Source of the DNA: Annona cherimola
Lineage: Eukaryota; Streptophyta; Magnoliopsida; Magnoliales; Annonaceae
NCBI GenBank assembly: GCA_030490835.1
Contig: CM059972.1
Location: forward strand, 42,573,452 to 42,637,451
DNA length: 64,000 nucleotides
Direction: 5' to 3'
The position numbers and the translations under genes are program-made. Positions 47,041 to 58,110 of the stretch are shown here, piece after piece. How positions within the stretch are numbered: the stretch's first letter is position 1; each line of letters begins with the position of its first letter. Under the pieces are notes generated by a model that was given only the letters and a program-made list of their open reading frames with translations, had not been told where the DNA came from and ran no database searches.

Positions 47041-47380
47041 AAAAGCACACGCTGAGAGGGAGCACCGGTTCAGGGGGAGCTGCCCCGCCATTCTCAAAGG
47101 ATTAAACCGCTCCATCTCTATTTTTTATCAATGGACAAAAAAGGGGAGAAGAGATCGGGATTTGAGTCTCGGTTTTAAATACGTGTATGAATGGTTTTAA
47201 GTCTTAAATGTTTGTATGAATGATTTTAACTTGTGATATATTGGGAAGAAATATGTATGTTAAACTCATGTTTTTTAACTTATGATTTATTGGAAATGTA
47301 TGTTAAAAATCAAAATGTAAAAATAGTTTGTTTTAAAGACATTGAAAGGTATATACTCAAATTAGTTTTGTCAATCATCA
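47041..47380 (+). other. Post-pol untranslated region of Copia-1
   Basis: No env-like ORF. Two close GGGAGC repeats (47058-47080, within GAGGGAGCACCGGTTCAGGG) and a near-palindrome GGGGGAGCTGCCCC (47073-47086) follow pol. The equivalent in Copia-2 is 57744-57780. Confidence 0.6.
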
Positions 47381-47393
47381 AAAAGGGGGAGAT
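47381..47393 (+). promoter_or_regulatory. Polypurine tract of Copia-1
   Basis: AAAAGGGGGAGAT immediately before the 3' LTR. Confidence 0.92.
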
Positions 47394-49214
47394 TGTTGGA
47401 AACATATGAAAAATAAGCCAGGACTATGTTTTGATGATTAACAAATCATTTTGAGTAAATTTTGATTACTAACATGTTTGTGAAGATGATTGAAGGTTAT
47501 AAAAATGAAGAATATGAAGCATGGAAAGTCAAGTCGATTTCCAAGTCGACTCAGGCATCGACTTAAGCCAAGTCGATCCCCAAGTCGACTCCAGTAGCGA
47601 CTTTAGCTCGTCATTTTCGTCCAGAGTTGAAAACGGTGAACCAAGCTACCGAAGTCGCAAACGAAGTCGACCCCGCATGCGACTTGGGTGAAGTCGCAGA
47701 CCAAGTCAACTCCAGCTTCGACTTCGAGGCATCATTTTTATCCAGAGTTGAAATCGGGACGAGAGCTGCCAAAGTCGCATCCCAAGTCGACTCCGCATGC
47801 GACTTGGGTGAAGTCGCAGACTAAGTCAACTCCAGTAGCGACTTGGAGGCGTCATTTTTCGTCCAGAGTTGAAATCGAGAATGAGAGCCGCCGAAGTCGT
47901 ATCCCAAGTCGACTTCGCATGCGACTTGGGTGAATTCGCAGACCAAGTCGACTCCAGCTTCGAATTTAATGCGGAACTTGCAGATCAAGACGGCTCAATG
48001 CTAAGATTCAAGTGGAAATGAAGATCAATTCGACTCAGACACTCAACATGGATCAAATGAAGATCAAATGAATATTAAAGCAAGCAAGGCTGCATGAATC
48101 CATCATGTTGGATCATGAACACTTACTCGAAGATCTTCCATGCATTCTAAGATTCAAGTACTCAAGAACTCAAGAAAAGAAATTCAAGGTTTTCAATGTA
48201 AATAATCATAAAGTGTTCCAAAGAGGTATAAATCAAGAGAATAACATCAATATGAAGAAAATCAAGTGATTAAAGTCATCTCCGAAGATTTCAAGTTCAA
48301 CTAGCAAGCTGAAGAAGTGAAGTCGCACCCGAAGTCGACTTCACCTGCGACTTGGGTCAAGTCGAGGACCAAGTCGACCCAGAATGGAACTTGAAGAAGT
48401 TGCGGAGAGCCGAAGTCGCGCCCGAAGTTGACTCCATCTGCAACTTGGGTGAAGTCGCACCCGAAGTAGACTCCACCTGCGACTTGGGTCGCAATGGTCG
48501 TAAATTTTTCGAACGTTGGCGCATTAAATGTGTGCCACCTACCTCCAAATGTTCGGATTCCCTCGCAAATTATATAAGGCATTCAATATGAACGAGGAGG
48601 GTAGCTGAGAATTCGTTGAATGAGCATAACTCCCATCTTCAAGAGCATTAAGTGATCAAGCCATCATATAGAAGAAGAACCTTGCTTCCAAACTGCCAAG
48701 AGCTGGTTGCTGAATCTTTAAAGCCTACAATAAAAGTTCTTCTCTGCGCCAAATTTGCCTCTACACAATCAGTAACGTGTAGAAACTCTCTTTTACTTTT
48801 ACTTGTTGTATTGAACTTGATTTAGTTTGGGTAACTAAGATCAAGTGTAAGCAAAGTAGTGTGTGATTGGAGCGGAACTCGTCACCTACTTGTACTGTGT
48901 ATTGTTGATGCCCCCTAGAGCTGGAATCTAGAAGAGAGCAGTGACTCTAGTTGTATTTGTGAAATACGATAGTGGAACCCAAGTCACAAGAGATGTGAGC
49001 TTGGAAGAGTGGAGTAGGGAGGTTGCCCGAACCACTATAAAATCTTGTGTGTTAATATTTATTTATGCTTTCTACACTATATTGTTTTCCATTTACTTCT
49101 TCATAAAAGGGGACTAAATTAATCCGGGGTAAAGTTTCTCTTTAAGTTGAAAATTTTTAAATACCCAATTCACCCCTCCCCTCTTGGGTAATCACCATTA
49201 ACTCGGGACCAACA
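47394..49214 (+). repeat. 3' LTR of Copia-1
   Basis: The 1821-bp LTR is longer than the 5' LTR mainly through one additional repeat unit of about 130 bp in 47520-47960. TATATAA is at 48571-48577. It ends CTCGGGACCAACA, followed by TSD ATTAT. Confidence 0.95.
47520..47960 (+). repeat. GTCGAC-rich tandem repeat, three-unit version
   Basis: It shows three successive units of GCGACTTGGGTGAAGTCGC, then CAAGTC(G/A)ACTCC, then GTCCAGAGTTGAAATCG. The 5' LTR has two. Near-perfect palindromes such as GAAGTCGACTTC recur. Confidence 0.75.
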
Positions 49215-49219
49215 ATTAT

Positions 49220-49323
49220 ATCTGCATAATCTCTCATCTTATCGTAGGGTAAGATTTAAGTTACCCATCCAATCATATCAAGTAGAGATTAATAACAATC
49301 ATTTTCACATAATATTTATATAA
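49220..49323 (-). mobile_element. Chromovirus-2 interior between the two copia elements
   Basis: Only about 104 bases lie between the inner TSDs of Copia-1 and Copia-2. It is AT-rich with no motif. The two copia insertion points are thus about 114 bp apart in the original element. Confidence 0.7.
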
Positions 49324-49328
49324 CATAA

Positions 49329-51012
49329 TGTTGGAAACATGTATTGAAATCAATGCCAAAATAAGCCAAGTCTATGTTTTGATGATTAACAAATCAATTT
49401 GAGTAAGTTTTGGTTACTAACATGTTTGTGAGATGATTAAAGGATATAAAAATGAAGAAAATGAAGCATGACAAGTAAAGTCGATCCCCAAGTCGACTCA
49501 GGCATCGGCTTAGGCCAAGTCGATCCCCAAGTCGATTCCAGCAGCGACTTCAAGAGGCATTTTTCGTCCAGCGTTGAAATCGGGGAGCAAAGCTGCCGAA
49601 GTCGCAAACGAAGTCGACTTCGCATGAAACTTGGGTGAAGTTGCAGACCAAGTCGACTCCAGCATCAACTTCAAACGTCATTTTCTGTCCAGCATTGAAA
49701 TTGGAGACGAGAGCTGTCGAAGTCATAGACCAAGTTGACTCCACATGCGACTTGGGTGAAGTCGCAGACCAAGTCGACTCCAGCTTCGACTTAAGACTGA
49801 CAGTGCGGAACTTGAAGAGCTAAGTCGCAGACCAAGTCGACTCAATGCTCGACTTGAGTCAAATTGAAGACCAAGTAGATTCAATCATTCGACTTAGGCC
49901 AAATAAAGATCAAATCAAGTCCAAAGTAAGCAAAGTTGCTTGTATTCATCATGGAAGATCAAGATCACACATTTAGACTTCTTTCATGTACTCCAAGATT
50001 CAAGGATTCAAGTTTGCAAGTCACGGAGCTAAAAAACAATCAAGGTAGGATGAATATACTAAGTCTCAAATGATATAAATCAAGGGAAGGAAAATTAAGC
50101 ATGAAGAAATTAAGCAAGCAAAATCATTTCAAAGAAGTTCAAGTTCATCAAGCAAGCACAGAAAGTGAAGTCGCACCCGAAGTCGACTTCACCTGCGACT
50201 TGGGTCAAGTTCAGGACCAAGTCGACCCAGAATGGAACTTGAAGTCTTTGTAGGAAGCCGAAGTCGCACCCGAAGTCGACTCCACCTGCGACTTGGGTCG
50301 CAATGGTCGTGAATTTTTCGAACATTGGCGCATTAAATGCGCACCACCTACTTCCAAACGTTCGAATTCCCTTGCCATTTATATAAGGAATTCAATATGA
50401 ACATGGAGGGTAGCTGAAACATCATTGATTGAGCACAACTCCCATCTCTAAGAGCATTAAGTGATCAAGCCAACATCTAGAAGAAGAACCTTGCTTTCAA
50501 ACTGTCAAGAGCTGCTTCCTGAATTATTAAGCCTGCTTTACAAGTTCTTCTCTGCACCAAATCTGCCTTTACACACCAGTAATGTGTAGAAACTTTCTTT
50601 TATTCTTTATTGTTGTATTGAACTTGATTTAGTTTGGGTAACTAAGATCAAGTGTAAGCAAAGTAGTGTGTGATAGGAGTGAAACTCGTCACCTACTTGT
50701 GCTATTGTTGATGCCCCCTAGAGCTGGAATCTAGAAGAGAGCAGAGGCTCTATTTATATTAGTGAAATACATAGTGGAACCCAAGTCACAAGAGGTGTGA
50801 GCTTGGAAGAGTGGAGTAGGGAGGGTTGCCGAACCACTAAAAAGCCTAGCTTGTTGATTTATATTTCTACTCCTATTATCTTCTTGCTTTCCTTTTGTTT
50901 TATTGAAGGGGATTGAATTAAACCGGGGTAAAGTTTCTGTTTAAGTTGAAAATTTTAATTACCCAATTCACCCCTCCCCTCTTGGGTATTTGCCATTAAC
51001 TCGAGACCAACA
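49329..51012 (+). repeat. 5' LTR of Copia-2
   Basis: 1684 bp, from TGTTGGAAACATGTATTG to CTCGAGACCAACA. GTCGAC-rich repeats lie at about 49475-49870 and 50165-50300, including the perfect palindrome CGAAGTCGACTTCG (49610-49623). TATATAA is at 50380-50386. Confidence 0.95.
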
Positions 51013-51014
51013 AG

Positions 51015-51026
51015 TGGTATCAGAGC
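51015..51026 (+). promoter_or_regulatory. Primer binding site of Copia-2
   Basis: TGGTATCAGAGC, two bases after the LTR end. Confidence 0.93.
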
Positions 51027-51060
51027 AGGTATTTGAGTTTTACCAAAGAGATCTTTTGAT

Positions 51061-52918
51061 ATGGCATCCCAATCTACTTCCGTTCCCACATTTGCCGAAG
51101 GCCAATCTTTTACTAGGCCACCATTGTTTGATGGGAACAATTTTAGTTTTTGGAAGCTACGTATGAAACAACTCATCATGGCTACAGACATGGACTCTTG
51201 GATTGCAATCCAAGATGGTGTGACTTTGCCTACTGATGAAAGAGCTTCCAAATGGACCGATGAGGAAGTAAAAACTGTTAAGAGCAACGCTAAGGCTATG
51301 AATTCACTATTTTGTGCTCTTACCGCTTCTGAATATGATAGAGTATCCTCTTGTTTGACCGCCAAAGAGATATGGGATACATTAACATCTATCTATGAAG
51401 GAACTTCTCAAGTCCAAGGGACAAAGAGAAATATTTTGATTGGAGAATTAGTAAGCTTTAAAATGCTAGAAACAGAAAATATTTCTGAAATATTTGCTAG
51501 ATTCTCTAAAATTACTAATGCTTTGAAAGGTCTTGGAAAAGCTATCTCCGAATTTGAACAGGTCATGAAGATCCTAAGAGCTCTATCGGAATCTTGGACT
51601 CCCAAGATTCCTGCAATAGAAGAGGCCAAAGACCTAAACAATTGAATCTAGAAGACCTTATTAGCTCATTAATGTTACATAAGCTAATCAAGAAAAGAAA
51701 TGAAGATCACCACAAAGGAAAGAGAGTAATTGCATTAAAAGTTACTCATAACTCGTATAAGTCCACCTTCACATCTCACAACGATGATGAAGACATTGCT
51801 ATATTAACTCGCAAATTTTGAAAGTTCGTAAGGAAAGAAAAGAACTTCAAAGATTTCAAAGAGAAACCTCGAAAAGAGAAAAAAGAGATTACAAAGTGTT
51901 ATAGATGCGGCGGTATGGGACATATGCAAGCTCAATGTCCTACACCGGAGGAAAGATCAAAAGATCATCATGAAAAGAATGAAAGATATGAAAGCCAAAA
52001 ATTTCAAAAGCTTAAGGGAAGAGGAATGTATGTGAATGAAGAAACTTCATCAACAAGTAGCTCCTCAACCGATGATTTTGAAGCAGCAAATTGCGCAAGA
52101 ATATGCTGCATAGCGCGGGTTGAGCAAGAAGAAACTTTGAACACATCGGAAGTTTTGGAAGAACAAACCACCTCAATAAAATGCACAAGTAATGAAGAGG
52201 TAACTTCCAAACTTTGTTATTCTCAATCTACTTATTCTTCTATTCAAGAATGCCTCAAATGTGCTGAATTAGAGGAATTACAACATGCATATAATTCATT
52301 ATATGAGGAATCAAAAAACTAGGAAACAAATTATCATTAAAGAGACAATAATGTAATTCCATTATTATTGTAAATGGAAGACTAGCAGAAAGAACAACAA
52401 AAATGAAAGAAGAAAATGAAATGCTATTGAAAGAAGTGAAAAAATTAAAAAAGGAGAATGAATTCTTAAATGAATCATTAACTAAGTTCTCTAATCCAGG
52501 AGAAAGTGTGAAAATGTTTCTGAACATGACCTCTCAAAACAATAGAAGAGGTCTTGGATACTTCACATTTGAGTAAGGAGAAAGTAACAAATCAAATGTG
52601 CCAAAACTTTGGAAAAATCAAGCTAAAGCTGCACCTATTTACAAATCCAAAGGGAAACAAGTTGTTTGGACTAGAAGGCCAACTTTTGAACCACTACATA
52701 CTTGGAGGCCTACTCCTAGATTACCAATGGCCTGCAACTTTTGTAATAAGATGGGTCACAAAATTTATAGATGCAACTTTAAGAAACAATATGACCATGG
52801 TGCAAAATTAGTTTGGGTTCCAAGAAACACCAGATTTGGGTTTTCAAGAGTACAACAACAGAGATTAAATCAGTTTACTAACCTAAATGGACCCATAAAA
52901 TGGGTACCAAAGAGATAA
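51061..52918 (+). pseudogene. Gag of Copia-2
   Basis: ATG at 51061 starts MASQSTSVPTFAEGQSF, and the capsid domain is open for 194 codons (NNFSFWKLRMK intact here, against a stop in Copia-1). A frameshift near 51640 loses one position (KDLNN against KDLNTLKLEDL). The frame then meets the TGA at 51819 shared with Copia-1. The first knuckle CYRCGGMGHMQAQC begins near 51898. Further frame losses occur near 52310 and 52575. The second knuckle reads CNFCNKMGHKIYRC (about 52735-52776). The final open part ends at 52918. Confidence 0.9.
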
Positions 52919-55900
52919 GATATATTTGCTCATTTTTCAGGTATGTTTCAAGGCAAAGGCAAACAACGTTTGGTTCATGGATAGTGGTTGCTTAAGGCAT
53001 ATGACTGGAGAAAGAAGTTTATTTCATAAACTCAAGCCTTGCAACGACGGAACTATTGCCTTTGGAAACAATGAGAAAGATAAAATCAAAGGTAAATGAA
53101 ACATTTACAGTATTTCAAATACATGTATGGAAGATGTATTATTTGTTGAAGGACTCAAGCACAATCTGATGAGTATTAGCTAATTATGTGACAAAGGGTA
53201 CAAGGTTGTGTTTGAATCATCTAGATGCAATGTATTTGATGGAGAACATATCATGTTTAGCGGAAAAAGATATGGAAATGTATATTTGGTTTCACTTGAT
53301 GAACTAGATGGTCAATGTCTAATGGCCATTGACAATGATTCATGGGTTTGGCATAAGAGTCTTGGGCATATAAACATGTCAAACATCAAGACCCTAGGAA
53401 AAAGAGTTTGGTAGAAGGATTGCAAAAATTGAAATATGACAAAGATAACATTTGTAAGGCATGTCAACTGTCAAAACAACCAAAAATGCCTTTTTCCTCC
53501 AAAAAGGAGATTTCCACCACTAGGCCGCTTGAATTGCTACACATGGATTTATATGGGCCATCCGATATCTTAACCATTGGTGGAAAGAAGTATATGTTTG
53601 TAATAGTTGATGATTTTTCAAGATTCACATGGGTAATTCTCTTAGCTAGCAAAGATGAAGCCTTCTCTATGTTTGCAACTTTTGTAAACTTGGTGCAAAA
53701 TGAAAAATAAAGTACTATTATGACCATTAGAAGTGATCATGGTGGTGAGTTTGAAAATAAAGGATTCATAGAATTATGTAATGAAAAAGGAATTCACCAC
53801 ACATTTTCTGCACCAAGAACTCCACAACAAAATGGAGTGGTAGAAAGGAAAAATAGAACCATACAAGCGATGGCTAGAATAATGCTAAATGAGAATAAAC
53901 TATCCAAGAAATTTTGGGGTGAAGCTGTAAGTACAGCTAGTCATGTGTTGAATCGAGTCACCATTAGAGTTATTTTGAAAAAGACACCATATGAGCTATG
54001 GAAAGGTAGAAAACCAAATATTTCATATTTTCATGCTTTTGGTTGCACATGTTATGTTTTGAACAATGGAAAAACCAACTTGGGAAAACTAGATGCTAAG
54101 AGTGATGAGGCAATATTCATTGGTTACTCATCAAATAGCAAAGCATATAGAATCTTCAATAAAAGGAACCAAGTTGTAGAAGAATTAATACATGTTGTTT
54201 TTGATGAATTTAATCCATGCTCTAAAAGAAAAGATAATTTAAGTGATGCAGATGATGTCACAAGTAACCTTGAAAAATTACATGTGGAAAAATAAGAAAA
54301 TCCACGGAGGAAAGGGGAAGTGAAGGAAGGTAATAATTCCTATAAACCTCCAACTGATTTAAAGTTCAAAAATGTCCATCCAATTGAGCAAGTTATAGGC
54401 AATATTTATGAAGGTGTTAAGACTAGAAGGTCAAAATAAAATATTTGTGGACAATATACTTTTGTATCAAAGATTGAACTAGCCACTATTGTTCAAGCTC
54501 ATGATGATGAAAACTGGATCATAGCAATGCAAGAAGAGCTAAATCAATTTGAAAGAAACCAAGTTTGACATTTTGTTCCAAGACCTAAGGACTGTACTGT
54601 CATTGGCACAAAATGGGTCTTTAGGAACAAATTAGATGAAAGTGGACTTGTGGTGAGAAACAAAGCTAGACTTGTGGTAAAAGGATACTCACAAGAAGGA
54701 GTAGACTTTGAGGAATCCTATGCTCTGGTTGCTAGATTAGAGGTTATCGCATTTTGCTAGCTTTTGCATCTCACATGAACTTTAAGTTGTTTCAAATGGA
54801 TGTTAAAAGTGCATTTTTGAATGGGTATATAAATGAAAAGGTGTATGTTGAACAACCACCTGGATTTGAGGAGAAAGATCAATCTAAATTTGTATACAAA
54901 TTAACCAAAGCACTATATGGATTAAAACAGGCTCCAAGGGCTTGGTATGAAAGATTGAGCAAATTTTTTATTGATCATGACTTCCAAAAAGGAAAGGTAG
55001 ACACCACTTTGTTTATCAAGTATAAAGAAAAGGATATATTGATTATTCAAATTTATGTAGATGATATTATTTTTGGTGCTACTAATGAGATCCTTTGTCA
55101 AGAATTTTTTAAGCTTATGCAGAAGAATTTGAGATGAGTATGATGGTGGAGCTAAATTTCTTCCTTGGACTACAAATTAAGCAACTAAGTGAATGTAACG
55201 CCCCATTCCTAGAAATACTCAATAACTAGTCAATGGATACTACACAACCTAAGAAAAATTCGGCAGCATCTCCCCATAATATACAAGGGGTAATATAGAA
55301 TACATGACCTGATATTCATAAATATTTCAATTTATAACATTCAATCCTATATTTATATACTTGCATTTTCATATAATAAGGACATTCATATAGAAAGAAA
55401 ATCGTTGAATGTTACCCATACACATCAAGCAAACCTAGTGATCATGCATATGTGCATCCACAAAGATTATAATCAAATCCGAAATACCAAATACAATTGT
55501 TTATCGAAGTAAATCCATCTCAATAATCGTCTACATATACGAATATCAAAAGAGCACAAGTTTTAAAAGAACTGGAATTAAAGTTATTGTGCTATGGTCT
55601 CCCAAATGTGATCTTCAACTTGTCCCATTTTGAAGTTCTCCACCTAGCCTGTAATCTAAAGGAAAAATAACAAACGATATGAGTATAAATAGACTCAGTA
55701 AGTAGATAGTGGTTAGCACAAAGTGGAAATAAATAAATTCTGGATGCACATGTTGTGTTCATGATAAGATGTATGGGTCCAAACACCCACTCCTAAGATC
55801 GTATGCATAAAAACCACATATAAATAGAAGAACACGAACCGTCCTCTACTCATGTCTATCAAGGGCCATGAACAACCCTCTCCTCATGTCAATCAGGGCC

Positions 55901-57703
55901 ATGAACAACCCTTTACAACCTAACATTTTAAACAACATATTATACATAACAGACAGGGATAAATGCCACAAACCACACATACAACATCGGCAAAGTTTAC
56001 TTAAATTCAACACACAAAACTCTCATACAAGCATTTTATCAAACAAATGATAGGCGCAATATAAGGGAACCCTCAATTCATACTCTCGTTTGAGCCGAAT
56101 CGATTAACGTCATATTTAACAATATAGAAACTGTTAACGAATCCTTTACTTCCTAGAAATCGCATATTCATAGCAAATTCTCCATGAACCCTGCTTACCC
56201 TAACTGTTACGAGCCCTACGCCCCATACCACGAAATTATTCGACGCTACAGACTCCCACCAGTCCCACATCACGTTTAGCATGAAATTTCATCACTAAAT
56301 TAAGAAGGGGCGACATCTACTTACCTATATCGTAATTTTCCCCAAAAATAATGATCCTAACTTGGATCACAGAGATTTGGAGCTTCCACGATTGGAGTCG
56401 ACGATCTTCAAGCAGTCGGTAGAGCTTTCCTGAAGGAATCTATAGCTAGACCGAACTGAATGGTAGGGAAAGACGAGAAGAAGCAGGGAACGGGAAGAGA
56501 AGAAGAAGGAAAGATAATCGGGTGCGGGATGAAATAAACCCTATCGTGCGGGCTTCCCTTATTACTGAACCCCCGTCGGGTCGGGTCGGGTCGAAGCATG
56601 GGTCGGGTCTAATTGCAATTAGTAATTTACTCTCCCACTCATACGACTTAATAATTAAAAAATTTCTCCGGGGGAACAATAGTCATAGTGCTTATCAATG
56701 GAACGCTAATCATACACCTTTAAATTTACACTCAATGTGCCAAGATTATAATACATGCACATATGCACTATGCATCTCCTAGATGTCGTGTCCATATATG
56801 TTATGTATCCATTACCAACATAAATTCTTACTAGCATGTTCATAAGTTACCTCATAAATAGAAAAGAGTTATAATAAAATACCTGGTCCTCATAGTGAAG
56901 GGATCTTCATAAACCAGTCCAAGTACATCAAAGAAATGTTAAAGAAGTTCGACATAAAAAATAGCAAAGGGACAAACACACCTATGAGCTCAACCATTAA
57001 AATTGACAAAGATGAGAAAGGTAAACCTGTTGATTTAAAGTTATATAGAAGCATGATAGGCTCTTTACTATATCTAACTGCATCTAGACCCGATATACTG
57101 TTCAGTGTTTGCATGTGCTCTAGATTTCAATCATGTCCAAAAGAATCACATTTGGTAGTTGTAAAAAGAATTTTCAGATATTTAGTAGATACTACCAACA
57201 TAGGACTTTGGTATCCAAAGGGTTATAATTTTGATTTAATCGGCTACTCGGATGCGGATTCTGCTGGTTATAAGGTAGATAGAAAAAGCACTAGTGGAAC
57301 ATGCCAGTTTCTTAGGAACATGTTGGTTTCATGGTTTTCAAGAAAACAAACTAGTGTTGCTCGATCCATCGCGGAAGCCGAATACATTGCCGCCGGGAGC
57401 TGTTGTGCCCAATTGCTTTGGTTGAAACAACAACTTAGGGATTATGGCATGAATTTTAAAGATATACCTATTAGATGTGATAATACTAGTGCAATATGTT
57501 TGACTAAAAATCCAGTCTTGTATTCTTGGACCAAGCATATAGACCTAAGACATCATTTTTTCAGAGAACATGTAGAAAATCATGATATATGTTTGGAATA
57601 TGTAAAAATAGAAGATCAAATTGCAGATATATTCACCAAACCTCTAGCAAAAGAATCTTTTTATAAAATTCGAAATGATATGGGGATGATTGAATTAAAT
57701 TAG
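52919..57703 (+). pseudogene. Pol of Copia-2, split by a solo LTR
   Basis: The protease keeps DSG (WFMDSGCLRHM, about 52973). Stops follow at about 53096 and 53181. The integrase is in two open parts (53408-53710 and 53720-54295) separated by a TAA at 53707 where Copia-1 has Gln, with DLYGPSD, IRSDHGGEF and [11 protein letters not shown]. The reverse transcriptase (about 54320-55137) has several stops and a frameshift near 54745 but keeps [26 protein letters not shown] and IYVDDIIFG. The solo LTR at 55194-56894 lies between RT and RNase H. 56936-57703 (255 codons) keeps the whole RNase H, with YSDADSAGYKVDRKSTSGTC, a changed SIAEAEYIA box and ADIFTKPL. Confidence 0.92.
55194..56894 (-). mobile_element. 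Solo LTR of the 1.7-kb family, copy 2, TSD GTGAA
   Basis: The 1701 bp between perfect GTGAA duplications (55189-55193 and 56895-56899) interrupts Copia-2 pol; Copia-1 (46220-46240) shows the empty site. The minus-strand ends are TATGAGGACCAGG and GGGGCGTTACA, so the first base pair is TA rather than TG. It carries donor-like GGTAAGTAGATG (56314-56325 inverted), its partner (55698-55707), the hairpin 55680-55697 and TTACAGG (about 55649). A pyrimidine-rich leader and a GGGTC(G)-rich promoter-like stretch (56565-56615) precede the donor. It is probably Ty3/gypsy; no internal sequence is known from this window. Confidence 0.88.
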
Positions 57704-58097
57704 GAACAATAAGATAGGAGAAATGAACTTAGAAAAACACAAGCTGAGGGGGAGCACAGGTTCAGGGGGAGCAGCCCCCACCATTCTTAAAGGATAAACC
57801 CGCTCCATCTCTATTTTTTGATCAATTGACGAAAAGGGGGAGAATAGATTAGGATTTGAGTCTCGGATTGGGCAGATTATACATAAGTTTGCATATGAAA
57901 AGTTTGTTCTGCTTATGTTCTGTTTTTAAATGATTGTATGAATGTTTTTAACTTGTGATTTATTGGAAATAGAATATGTATGTTAAGCTCAATATGCAAA
58001 TGACCTATGATTATTCTAAAGATACCAAAATAAGATAAAATAGTATGTTTTAAAGACATTGAAAGGTATATACTCAAATCGGTTTTGTCAATCATCA
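57704..58097 (+). other. Post-pol untranslated region of Copia-2
   Basis: About 400 bases with no ORF. GAGGGGGAGCACAGGTTCAG and GGGGGAGCAGCCCCC (57745-57779) correspond to 47056-47086 in Copia-1. The equivalent stretch TATACTCAAAT..GGTTTTGTCAATCATC precedes the PPT. Confidence 0.6.
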
Positions 58098-58110
58098 AAA
58101 AGGGAGAGAT
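58098..58110 (+). promoter_or_regulatory. Polypurine tract of Copia-2
   Basis: AAAAGGGAGAGAT, with one G to A change from Copia-1, directly before the 3' LTR. Confidence 0.88.

Larger units (their letters stand above)
40378..49214 (+). mobile_element. Copia-1: near-complete SIRE/Maximus-type element, TSD ATTAT
   Basis: Both LTRs, PBS, gag, pol and PPT are present, and perfect ATTAT duplications flank it (40373-40377 and 49215-49219). The LTR start TGTTGGAAAC, the PPT AAAAAGGGGGAGAT and the Met PBS are typical of this clade. Pol order is protease, integrase, reverse transcriptase, RNase H, as in Ty1/copia. No env-like ORF follows pol (only about 350 bases to the PPT). Several stops and frameshifts make it non-autonomous now. 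Confidence 0.95.
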
